Of a DNA stretch of 64,000 nucleotides, positions 35,122 through 43,647 are shown piece by piece. The translations under genes were made by a program, and so were the position numbers. The notes beneath the pieces are model-generated. The model did no database searches. It saw only the letters and a list, made by a program, of their open reading frames with translations, and was not told where the DNA came from. Position 1 is the first letter of the stretch. Each line of letters begins with the position of its first letter. Origin of the DNA: RGIG6353 sp964650465 (GTDB lineage: Bacteria; Bacillota; Clostridia; Oscillospirales; SIG627); contig CAZYTA010000010.1 of NCBI GenBank assembly GCA_964650465.1, positions 8,927-72,926 on the forward strand. Reading direction: 5' to 3'.

Positions 35122-35979
35122 ATGAAAAAAATAATAATACCCATAGTAATCATTTTTGTTATCGCTGTCCTTCTCATGTCAACGGTAGTTACAAAAAGCA
35201 ACGAATATACCCTTGTAAAGCAATTTGGCAAGGTTGAGAGAATTGTGTCAGAAGCAGGACTTTCCTTTAAGGTTCCGTTTATACAGCAAACCGAAAAGCT
35301 TCCCAAAACAATAATGCTTTATGACCAGGCAGAATCCGATGTTATTACCAAGGATAAAAAGACGATGGTAATTGATAATTTTGTTCTTTGGAAGATAACC
35401 GACCCTCTCAAGTTTGTACAGACACTCAATACCATTCCTGAGGCTGAGCGCCGTATTGAGACCGTTACATACAATGCTATAAAAAATGCTGTAGGTACAA
35501 TAGACCAGACAGACATTATCAACGGCAGAGGAAAATCTCTCAGTGACGGTATAGTTGCTACTGTACAGCCTGCGTTTGAAGAATACGGAATACAGATAAT
35601 CGACAATGAGATAAAGCGTCTTGACCTTCCCGAGGACAACAAGGAATCTGTATATGCACGTATGATTTCCGAGCGTAATCAGATAGCCGCAGAATATATT
35701 GCCCAAGGTAATGAGGAATACCAAAAGATAATCAACGAAACAGATAAAGAAGTTTCTATAATTGTTTCGTCAGCCAATGCTCAAGCATCACAGATAAGAG
35801 CTGAGGGCGAGGCGGAGTATATGAGAATTCTTTCCGAGGCATATAACAGTACCGAAAGACAGGAATTCTATGAGTTTACACGCTCACTTGAGGCGCTTAA
35901 GGTCACAATGAAGGGTTCAAACAAGACTCTGTTTCTGCCCATTGATTCTCCGTTAACAAAGATTTTTGTTGGTGAATAA
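35122..35979 (+). CDS. HflC-like SPFH/band 7 membrane protein
   Basis: 285 residues with an N-terminal helix (about 3-20), SPFH domain (NEYTLVKQFGKVERIVSEAGLSFKVPFIQ) and the HflC-like stretch IIDNEIKRLDLPEDNKESVYARMISERNQIA, ending in a helix with AQASQIRAEGEAEYMRILSEAYN. It pairs with the upstream HflK-like protein. Confidence 0.88.
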   Translation: MKKIIIPIVIIFVIAVLLMSTVVTKSNEYTLVKQFGKVERIVSEAGLSFKVPFIQQTEKLPKTIMLYDQAESDVITKDKKTMVIDNFVLWKITDPLKFVQTLNTIPEAERRIETVTYNAIKNAVGTIDQTDIINGRGKSLSDGIVATVQPAFEEYGIQIIDNEIKRLDLPEDNKESVYARMISERNQIAAEYIAQGNEEYQKIINETDKEVSIIVSSANAQASQIRAEGEAEYMRILSEAYNSTERQEFYEFTRSLEALKVTMKGSNKTLFLPIDSPLTKIFVGE

Positions 35980-35980
35980 T

Positions 35981-36661
35981 ATGGTTTTAGCTACGGTACT
36001 AAGGTATATCGATGTTAAAGAGGGAGGTCCTTGGGACTACAGATACTACATTCCCCATGATTTTAAGCTTATGGCGGACAAGTACGGTGTGGGATTGGCG
36101 GCAGTGATGTCGGATAGCGAAATAGAGGAGACCTGCCGGAATTGTGACGGTCTTATTATTCCCGGCAGCACATCGGATATAAATCCTGCCTATTACGGAC
36201 AGCCTTCCGACGATTTCAGTCAGCCTGTTGACGAGTATGCTCTTGATAAAAAGCTTATTGACTTCTTCATTGAAAAGAAAAAGCCGATATTGGGAATATG
36301 TGCGGGACTGCAGGAGTTGAACATTTATTTCGGCGGAAGCATAAAAAAGATAGACAACGGGGTACAGCACTGCAGTAAGGGGCTTTTAAAGCATCCCATA
36401 AGCATAAAGGAAAACTCCTTTGTTTATGATGTTTTTGGAAGCTGTGAAGCGACTGTCAATACCTTTCACTACTGGCATATCGACAAATTAGCTGACTGCC
36501 TCAAAGCTGTAGCTTTTTCCGAGGACGGTATAATAGAGGCGGTGGAATGTCGGGGAAAAAAGGTGTTTGCTACTCAATGGCATCCTGAGCTTTCATACCA
36601 TGCAGACGATTCAATCGAAAACAGACTGTTTGAAAATTTCATAAAGTTCTGTGAAAAATAA
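35981..36661 (+). CDS. Class I glutamine amidotransferase / gamma-glutamyl hydrolase-like peptidase C26
   Basis: 226 residues from ATG 35981 (GGTGA just upstream). The catalytic Cys is in ILGICAGLQELN, the His-Glu pair in TQWHPEL, and the family entry GLIIPGSTSDINPAYYG is present. It resembles PuuD-type gamma-glutamyl-gamma-aminobutyrate hydrolases, which cut gamma-glutamyl amides. The physiological substrate is unclear because no polyamine genes are adjacent. Confidence 0.85.
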   Translation: MVLATVLRYIDVKEGGPWDYRYYIPHDFKLMADKYGVGLAAVMSDSEIEETCRNCDGLIIPGSTSDINPAYYGQPSDDFSQPVDEYALDKKLIDFFIEKKKPILGICAGLQELNIYFGGSIKKIDNGVQHCSKGLLKHPISIKENSFVYDVFGSCEATVNTFHYWHIDKLADCLKAVAFSEDGIIEAVECRGKKVFATQWHPELSYHADDSIENRLFENFIKFCEK

Positions 36662-36664
36662 TAC

Positions 36665-36696
36665 AAAAAATCAAGGTCACTGACCTTGATTTTTTT
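36665..36696. terminator. Bidirectional terminator
   Basis: TCAAGGTCA (36671-36679) pairs with TGACCTTGA (36681-36689) around a single base, flanked by A6 and T7, so it ends transcription from either side. Confidence 0.85.
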
Positions 36697-36700
36697 ACTT

Positions 36701-36798
36701 TATAGGAAATTTCTCCATTGTAACACCCGAGCCGCATAGATTTTACTTGGGATGAGATGTATTAACTGCGGCGAGCAATGTCAGCGGCGACTCGTCGC
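36701..36798 (-). repeat. Dispersed structured repeat, copy C2
   Basis: Minus strand. Head hairpin GCGAC-GA-GTCGC (36798-36787), then CGCTGACATTGCTCGCC. GCCGCA/TGCGGC appears to form the long stem, and the tail ends GAAATTTCCTATAAAG. It follows copy C1 in tandem downstream of the LysR gene. Confidence 0.6.
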
Positions 36799-36890
36799 TT
36801 TTTTATCTCATAAGAAATTGCATTAAAACGACCTCGCCGTATTATCTTGTTTGGCTATATCTATAGGTTATGATAAGTGAGAAATGTCAG
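36799..36890 (-). repeat. Dispersed structured repeat, copy C1
   Basis: Minus strand. It matches copies D/E closely (CTGACA, then ATCATAACCTAT, ATAGCCAAACAAGATAA, CGGCGAGG, TTTAATGCAATTTCTTATGA). It lacks a clear head hairpin. Its CTGACA motif contains the TGA stop codon of the LysR gene, so repeat and gene end are fused. Confidence 0.7.
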
Positions 36891-37858
36891 AGGCTGATAG
36901 CAGCTTTTTCCTTTGACAGAATTTCAGTTGCTGTTGAAATAAATTCTTGAGCAATTTTCGGCAATTCTTTTTCCTTTATATACAGGATTTTTGCTTGGCG
37001 GAAATTTTCGGGATGGTCTGTGATAAAGTACAGTACTTCGGGAGATTCAGGAAGATTCTTTACCAAATAATCTGTGGTAACAATAGCCCCCATGCCGTTG
37101 AGCATCATTCTGTAATGTGCCTCAAGGGTCTGAGCATTATATATGTGGCAGGAGGAGATACTGCCGTTTTCGATAAATTTATGAACGTAATGCTGTATAC
37201 TTGAGTTTCTGCTGACTCTTAAAAACTCAACTTCGCTGAAGAGAGTATAATCCGTAATTATTTTTTTGCTGTCAATTTTACCCGATACTATGTCATTGTG
37301 AGAAAGGGCAAAACCAAGAAGCCTTTCGTCGGTAATACCGTCACGCCTTACCGCTACTACAAAGCATTCGTTGTGCAGAGGAACGTACGAAAACCTGTTT
37401 TCGTTACAGGTGTAGTTTATCATAAGATCGGCTGTTCCGTTTTCGAGCATTGCATATACTTCTTTTTTTGAGTAGGTGTTGCAGAAATTTGCAGTCAATT
37501 CTACGTTGGGATATGCTTTGTGAAGTATTCCGAAAACCTCGGGGATGATTTTATATGACAGGTAATTCGTACCTACAACCACAAGCTTATCTTCCGACAG
37601 CTCGGAAACAATTCTGATACGTCGGTGCATATTCTTTTCGTTTATCAATGCTTCTTCAATATATTCTAAGTATATTTTTCCTTCACGGGTTAGAGATAGG
37701 GGAGTGGTTCGTCTGTTGAATATCTCAAACCCGAGTTCATTTTCAAGCTTCTTTACGGTAGCACTCAGCGAAGGTTGGGATATATACAATGCCTTTGCAG
37801 CCGCAGAAAAGCTTTTTGTCTCGTATATCTTATATACGTATCGGTTTGCTCTTTCCAT
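36887..37858 (-). CDS. LysR-family transcriptional regulator
   Basis: 323 residues. The winged helix-turn-helix at residues about 8-65 (FSAAAKALYISQPSLSATVKKLENELGFEIFNRRTTPLSLTREG) is typical of LysR, followed by a periplasmic-binding-protein-like effector domain. GAGGTAAAT precedes the ATG. It is divergent from the 1873-residue secreted protein gene, its likely target. The effector cannot be told. Its stop codon lies inside a dispersed repeat. Confidence 0.9.
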   Translation of the reverse strand: MERANRYVYKIYETKSFSAAAKALYISQPSLSATVKKLENELGFEIFNRRTTPLSLTREGKIYLEYIEEALINEKNMHRRIRIVSELSEDKLVVVGTNYLSYKIIPEVFGILHKAYPNVELTANFCNTYSKKEVYAMLENGTADLMINYTCNENRFSYVPLHNECFVVAVRRDGITDERLLGFALSHNDIVSGKIDSKKIITDYTLFSEVEFLRVSRNSSIQHYVHKFIENGSISSCHIYNAQTLEAHYRMMLNGMGAIVTTDYLVKNLPESPEVLYFITDHPENFRQAKILYIKEKELPKIAQEFISTATEILSKEKAAISL

Positions 37859-37906
37859 ATTTACCTCATAGATTTTTGTTTATGTATACGAAAGCTTTAT
37901 TTGTAT

Positions 37907-37935
37907 TTGATTATATCATAAAAATATGTTAAAAT
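37907..37935 (+). promoter_or_regulatory. Promoter of the secreted NlpC/P60 giant gene
   Basis: TTGATT at 37907-37912, 17-bp spacer, TAAAAT at 37930-37935 with TGT extended -10. The ribosome site GGAGG follows at 37945-37949. Confidence 0.65.
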
Positions 37936-37957
37936 CAAGAAAATGGAGGTATTATAT

Positions 37958-40900
37958 ATGAAGAAAATCATTATCTTTTTAACGCTTTGCTTATCCGTTT
38001 TTTCGCTTTCCTTCACAGCTTTAGCTGCAGAAAGCTACAGCAATGCGGATATAATAAAGGAAATTGTATATGCCTATGACAGGCAGGGAGATACGATTCT
38101 TTATGACCAGCTCAATTCAAGGCGTCATGTATCGGCATCTCCGGAGGATGCAACAAGTCAAAAAACCATATACCTTGATTGCAGCAGCTTTGTAAACTCT
38201 TGTTACGTGGAGGCATTCGGTATAAATATTTTGCCCTATGACCTTAGTGAAAAGAGCTGCTCCACCCTGAATTACCATTATTACGCAAGAGGTGATTTCG
38301 GCGAAAATCCCGGTGTCATAGGTCACTGGGAAGCGGAGGATTGGGCGAATGCCGAGGACAAGCAGGCTATTGTGGATTTCATGAAGGAAAATCTGCAGAT
38401 AGGCGACGTTCTCAACTACCGCCACCTCAAATCCTCGGGCAGCTATGCGGGACACGTGTACATATATGTGGGTAATAGCACCTTCTATCATTGTGCAGGT
38501 GCGGGGTCATATACAGTAAACACCTCAAATCCATCAAAATCATATGAAAATGACGAGACCGAGACCAATCGTATACAGTATATTTCTTTTGCGAATATAT
38601 TTACTACTACAACAAGCTCGAGATATATTTTCAAGGCAACCACAGAGGATACAGTTACCTGTTTCAGCCTTCACAGACCGCTTTCCCGTGACAATGTGAC
38701 TCCTACCGAAAAAACTCTGAAAAGAATGGCAATTGCGGGACTTGACAGCGAAAAGACCTCCGATGTTGCTCCCAATACAGCTGTTTTTGCGGGAGACACT
38801 ATAACCTACACCGTGGCAATGAAGAATTACGGAAGCAATGCACTTGAGGGTGTTTCACTTACAGATACACTTCCCGAAGGCACTGAATTTGTATCGGGCA
38901 GCGAGGGCGTGACAGTTACAGACGGTGTACTTTCATGGATAGGTGATATTGCTTCGGGTGCAACCGTTAACGTAAGCTATACTGTTAGTGTTACAAAAAA
39001 TCCTGCCTCCTCACTTATTGTAAGTGACAAAACAGATGTCGGCGGCGTAAAGCTTGCCACAATAACTCACACTGTATCAGGACTCACAAAGGCTCAAATT
39101 TCATTGGTTGTTGATACAGCAAAAAACCACCTTGCCAACGGTTCGGAATTCAGAAACGGTATTGATATGACCTTTGATATCTACCGCAGTGTGTTGGGTG
39201 TTGACCTTTATGAATATGTTCCCTTAAAACAGACAGAGCAAAAGACAATATATACCGACGAAAACGGCAAGCTTGTAGGACTCACCGAGGGTGTTTCCTA
39301 CGAATATGCAAACCTTAACGATACAGCACTTCTGAAGGAGCTTGCCGAAAACGGAGCGTTGAGCACAGGCTTTACATATTCTCCCGTGACCGAGGACACT
39401 GTACTCACCGCAGGTATCTGGGGTGTCAGAGAGGTATCGGGCGAGGATGTCCACACAGTTTATGTAAAGGGGGATTCCACCTATAACATACTTCACCTTG
39501 ACGAAGACGGAAAGGTAGTGGATGACGGAAGAACCGCCAAGAATTTCAAAAATGCCGTAACACTCCGTGATGTGAGAGATTTCAGCAAGGGTGTATGGTG
39601 CGGACCTCTCGGATATCATGGCACAACGGGAAATAACCTTACCCTTGCCAGCGGCGGCTATGACAGCCTTATCAACCACGCAGGAAAGGCTTATGCAGGT
39701 CTTTTCACAGGCGATGATGCGGTGTATAATCTGGACTACGCAGGACTTGTCCATGCAGTTGAATCGGAATATGCAACCTATCAATACCTTGACAATGAGG
39801 TAATACCTTTTGCGGAATTTGTGAGCTATTCATACCAGACACGCCGCTACAGGTCATATATTACAGCTTCGGGTACTGTAAATACAAAATTCATTTTCTA
39901 TGTTATCACAGAGAACGGAGAGCTTGTAACCCGTGAGTGGACCGATGCAATGACCTTCAATACCGACTCAAAAAAGACTCACACAGTTAAAGTGACAGAT
40001 TTTGAAGATACTACAGGATATATAGTTGCCATGGAGATACATCCCACAGGTGATGTACCCGAGACAACTACTCTTTCCGCAACATCAAATGCCTCCTCCG
40101 ATAACGGAAGTATTTTCAATATAATACTCATAAAGGATGGCTATAAGACTTTTGCGGACACCGCAGTTCTTGACACGGTAATCGATACCGAAAAGCTTAC
40201 AATTTCAGCTGATTCCGATTTTGCAAAAATTACAGCCCCCTCTCTTTACGGCGGTATGACTATCAGAACAGGTATGTATAAGATACCCGACAGCGTGCGT
40301 TCACGTCTTGTTAAGGAAAGCGACCTTGCAGTCGGTGATATAATCGTTGCAGATTGGTCGGGCGGTATAATAACCTACCTTTATATTGGTGACTCAACTC
40401 TCCTTTCCGTTGAAAGCGGTAAGATAGTCACAAAGACAATAGGCGACGATATCTACGGTACGGATGCCGATAATATTCTGGTATCACTCTACGCCTACGA
40501 CAGATTTGCAGTTATACGTCCTTCAATGAGTGCTCTGGAGGCAAATGTAACCGTTGAGTCGATTGAAGTTACACAAATGCCCGATAAAGCCGAGTATTTC
40601 ACACATGAGACCTTTGAGAAAGCAGGTATGGTTGTAACAGCAACACTCAGCAACGGAAATACGGTTGACGTGTCCGATTACACGGTAAGTCATGATGCGT
40701 TTGCTTATCCGAGTACAACGGTAACTGTGTCCTACGGCGACCTGAGCACATCAATTGATGTAACTGTTCACAAGATTGAGGATATCAAAATTGCAACTCT
40801 ACCCACAAAGATGTCCTACTTCAACAAGGAAGCCTTCGACCCCGAAGGAATGGTTGTAAATGCGGTTTTCTCAAGCGGTGATGAACTGGCGATTACAGAT

Positions 40901-43579
40901 TATGTTGTATCTCCCGAGGTGTTTGTATATCCCGACAACGTGGTGACAGTTACCTTCGGTGATTATACTAAGACATTTGAGGTTGAGCTTTCAAGCGAAT
41001 ATCGCACAGTGAGTGTTTCCGAGGCACATACACTTGACTCGGATGCCATGGTGTGCGTTGAGGGTTATTTTGTAGGTGCGGGTGACGACGGTCAAAAGGA
41101 AATACTTATAAAAGATATAAATTCCGATACAGTTATCGCTGTCCGCGGAGTTCCCGGTACATATCCCGATTATGAATACAAATACGGAGATAAGGTGAAA
41201 ATTACTGTCTGTGTTGCGATTACTTCAAGTACATACGATTATGACAGAAAGTATCTTAAATATTCTGAGGAAAACAGTGATATAGCAGCTACAATCGAAT
41301 CAAGAGGAAACAAGATAACATTTAATTTTGACAATGTTATTGAAGTGAAGAGTCAAAGCGATTTTGCTTCAGTTCTCAGTACCAATGATAATTTCTACAA
41401 ATATATAAAGGTTTCAGGAACAACATACTTCAGCGGATATAAATCATCTTCAGCCACCAATCCCGAGCGCTTCAGAATACATATGAATCCCAATGCCGCA
41501 GAGGTGTCAAATATACGCACAAACGGAAGTCAGGTAGCAAACCTTACACTTTCAACACATTATGTAAACCTTGGCGAAAGCTGGTATACCGACCTTTTTG
41601 GTATAGATTATCAGCATGGCGCTTTCCCCGGCCCTTCAAGCGATAAAAGCTTTTATGCAATATACGCAGGTGCAAACCAATATTACAACAGACTTGTCAT
41701 TCTTGACGAAAGCTGGGTACTCGACCCTATTAAGGCGACAGATGTAAGCCTTCTCCTTGACGGAAAAATTGGTGTGAAGGTGTACTTCGAGTACGACAAT
41801 GCAGTGTTGGATTCCGAAGCCCTGACTTATACTGCGACTCTTAAAAACACAGAAATCGGCAACGAGGAAATCCTCGACATTCCCGTAACTCTCGATGATA
41901 ACGGCAGAACGGCATACGCTGTTATTTATATCAATCCAAAGGATGCGGACAATACAGTTGTTAATTCCGTTATAAGTGCAGGTTCACATTCGGTAGAAGT
42001 ACCTGAGCTCTCGGTACAGACATACATTGATGCATTTAAAGACCACGAGGAATATGATGAGTATTCAAGCTTGATATCCGCACTTGAAAACTATTTGTCT
42101 GCTGCTGATATTTATTTTGATGCAAGCAAGACTTTTGATGAAGAAACCGAGCTTTCCGAAGATGAAGAAAGTATTCTCGAAAATGTCAAATCCTTTGCAA
42201 GTGTCACAAGCAAGACGGTAGGTAATCTTGAACATGCCTCAACATCTCTCATACTTGAGGGCGCTGTAACTATCCGCCATTACTTCAAGGCGACGGGAGA
42301 GGCAGCTCTTGACGATTATACAGTTGAGGGTGGTACTGCATTGAAATACGCAGACAGCGACGGATATGTTTATACGGATATTGCGAATATTCCCGCCCAT
42401 GAGCTTGGAAGTCTTAATACTGTTAAGGTTTCCTTTGGCGAGGAAAGCACAGAGCTTACCTTCTCGGCATACAATTACATAGCTCTTACATATGACGGCA
42501 TCGAAGATGCAAAGCTTCGCAACCTTGTAAAATTGCTTTTCAAGTATGGTTATGAGGCGGCATTTATCGAAAACGGTGAGGCATATGCAACCGAGCTTAG
42601 AATAATTCAAATGCCCGAAAAGACAGTGTACACACACCATGACACTGTAGATACGCTTGACCTGACAGGCGGAAAGCTTGAGGTTATATATTCGGATTAC
42701 TCAACAAAGACAATTGACATGACAGCAGACTTGCTTTCTGAGGAGAGCGAAGAGTGGAAGATTGGAACTGTAAACTATGTACTCGAATATGCGGGAGAGA
42801 GCGTAAAACTTCCCATAGTATATGAAAATACGGCTATGTCCGTAACCGAGCTCAAAAAGTGTGAGGTTGGCAGCACTTATGAGTTTACAGGTATTGTTGT
42901 AGGAGCAATTTCAACACACAAATATGCCGAGCTTCTTATCAAGGACAAAAACTCCGATGAATACATTGGTATAATCAATACAGGTGTTGTCGGTTCAATC
43001 TATGCACCGAGCCTTGACACGAGTGTGGTGAATATCGGAGACGAGATAATTGTGAGTGCAACTTATTATCGTGAGTCCACTACCTCATCAATCAAGGGAA
43101 GCAGAGGAAGATACGGCGCAAATGCCACAAATAATGATACATTTGTATCGGGACTCATGATAGTATCCCATAACAATGAAGTGGAATTTGATCTTACCTC
43201 GGCAACCGAGATAAGCACTCAGACTGAGCTTGAAGCCTTCCTGGATGACACCTCTAATTTCTACAAGCTTGTGAAGTTTAAGGGAATGAAGGCAATTCAG
43301 TATAAGAACAGTTCAAGCAAGTTGGGATACAGAATATTCTTCGGAACAGGTGTGACCGCACAGAGCCAACAGAATATAAACGGAATAAGCCCGTTTATAT
43401 TCCACCCCACTGTTGACCTTTACCTGCCAAACGGAATAAAATCCTATTTCAGTAATTCAAGCTCAACATCCTATTCTTCACCTGCCACCACCGAATACGA
43501 TGTTTATGCTATGTTTGTGGGAGGCAACAGCTATTATTACGATTTTGTAATATTCGGCGAAGAATTTATGGTAAAATAA
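37958..43579 (+). CDS. Giant secreted modular protein with NlpC/P60-like N-terminus
   Basis: 1873 residues from ATG 37958 (GGAGG upstream; the ATG at 37943 overlaps that site). A signal peptide ending SFTALAAE is followed by an NlpC/P60-like domain (about 30-190): Cys 75 in YLDCSSF, His 166 in AGHVYIYVG, His 178 in FYHCAG. Then a DUF11-type beta domain (275-345), one copy of the roughly 310-residue unit also found in the 2237-residue protein (435-735), a decayed second NlpC-like domain without Cys (765-855), two Big_3-like Ig domains (865-1015), an OB-like module (1020-1250), the paired IGVKVYF/VTIRHYF module (1260-1540), another Big_3-like domain, and a second OB-like module to the end. Probably a cell-wall or surface-acting hydrolase. 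No anchor motif is seen. Confidence 0.8.
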   Translation: MKKIIIFLTLCLSVFSLSFTALAAESYSNADIIKEIVYAYDRQGDTILYDQLNSRRHVSASPEDATSQKTIYLDCSSFVNSCYVEAFGINILPYDLSEKSCSTLNYHYYARGDFGENPGVIGHWEAEDWANAEDKQAIVDFMKENLQIGDVLNYRHLKSSGSYAGHVYIYVGNSTFYHCAGAGSYTVNTSNPSKSYENDETETNRIQYISFANIFTTTTSSRYIFKATTEDTVTCFSLHRPLSRDNVTPTEKTLKRMAIAGLDSEKTSDVAPNTAVFAGDTITYTVAMKNYGSNALEGVSLTDTLPEGTEFVSGSEGVTVTDGVLSWIGDIASGATVNVSYTVSVTKNPASSLIVSDKTDVGGVKLATITHTVSGLTKAQISLVVDTAKNHLANGSEFRNGIDMTFDIYRSVLGVDLYEYVPLKQTEQKTIYTDENGKLVGLTEGVSYEYANLNDTALLKELAENGALSTGFTYSPVTEDTVLTAGIWGVREVSGEDVHTVYVKGDSTYNILHLDEDGKVVDDGRTAKNFKNAVTLRDVRDFSKGVWCGPLGYHGTTGNNLTLASGGYDSLINHAGKAYAGLFTGDDAVYNLDYAGLVHAVESEYATYQYLDNEVIPFAEFVSYSYQTRRYRSYITASGTVNTKFIFYVITENGELVTREWTDAMTFNTDSKKTHTVKVTDFEDTTGYIVAMEIHPTGDVPETTTLSATSNASSDNGSIFNIILIKDGYKTFADTAVLDTVIDTEKLTISADSDFAKITAPSLYGGMTIRTGMYKIPDSVRSRLVKESDLAVGDIIVADWSGGIITYLYIGDSTLLSVESGKIVTKTIGDDIYGTDADNILVSLYAYDRFAVIRPSMSALEANVTVESIEVTQMPDKAEYFTHETFEKAGMVVTATLSNGNTVDVSDYTVSHDAFAYPSTTVTVSYGDLSTSIDVTVHKIEDIKIATLPTKMSYFNKEAFDPEGMVVNAVFSSGDELAITDYVVSPEVFVYPDNVVTVTFGDYTKTFEVELSSEYRTVSVSEAHTLDSDAMVCVEGYFVGAGDDGQKEILIKDINSDTVIAVRGVPGTYPDYEYKYGDKVKITVCVAITSSTYDYDRKYLKYSEENSDIAATIESRGNKITFNFDNVIEVKSQSDFASVLSTNDNFYKYIKVSGTTYFSGYKSSSATNPERFRIHMNPNAAEVSNIRTNGSQVANLTLSTHYVNLGESWYTDLFGIDYQHGAFPGPSSDKSFYAIYAGANQYYNRLVILDESWVLDPIKATDVSLLLDGKIGVKVYFEYDNAVLDSEALTYTATLKNTEIGNEEILDIPVTLDDNGRTAYAVIYINPKDADNTVVNSVISAGSHSVEVPELSVQTYIDAFKDHEEYDEYSSLISALENYLSAADIYFDASKTFDEETELSEDEESILENVKSFASVTSKTVGNLEHASTSLILEGAVTIRHYFKATGEAALDDYTVEGGTALKYADSDGYVYTDIANIPAHELGSLNTVKVSFGEESTELTFSAYNYIALTYDGIEDAKLRNLVKLLFKYGYEAAFIENGEAYATELRIIQMPEKTVYTHHDTVDTLDLTGGKLEVIYSDYSTKTIDMTADLLSEESEEWKIGTVNYVLEYAGESVKLPIVYENTAMSVTELKKCEVGSTYEFTGIVVGAISTHKYAELLIKDKNSDEYIGIINTGVVGSIYAPSLDTSVVNIGDEIIVSATYYRESTTSSIKGSRGRYGANATNNDTFVSGLMIVSHNNEVEFDLTSATEISTQTELEAFLDDTSNFYKLVKFKGMKAIQYKNSSSKLGYRIFFGTGVTAQSQQNINGISPFIFHPTVDLYLPNGIKSYFSNSSSTSYSSPATTEYDVYAMFVGGNSYYYDFVIFGEEFMVK

Positions 43580-43581
43580 TT

Positions 43582-43617
43582 AAAACAGCGATTGACTTAA
43601 ACGTCAATCGCTGTTTT
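43582..43617. terminator. Bidirectional terminator between convergent genes
   Basis: AAAACAGCGATTGAC (43582-43596) pairs with GTCAATCGCTGTTTT (43603-43617), 15 bp with a 6-base loop. It ends both the giant gene and the convergent alpha-galactosidase gene. Confidence 0.9.
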
Positions 43618-43647
43618 CCCTTTATATCTTAGGAAATGGCATTAAAA
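43618..43647 (-). repeat. Tail fragment of the dispersed repeat
   Basis: On the minus strand TTTTAATGCCATTTCCTAAG plus ATATAAAGGG matches the tail of copies B and C1 (TTTAATG.AATTTCT.A..GATA). It overlaps the TAA stop of the alpha-galactosidase gene (43642-43644). The head and long stem are absent. Confidence 0.45.
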
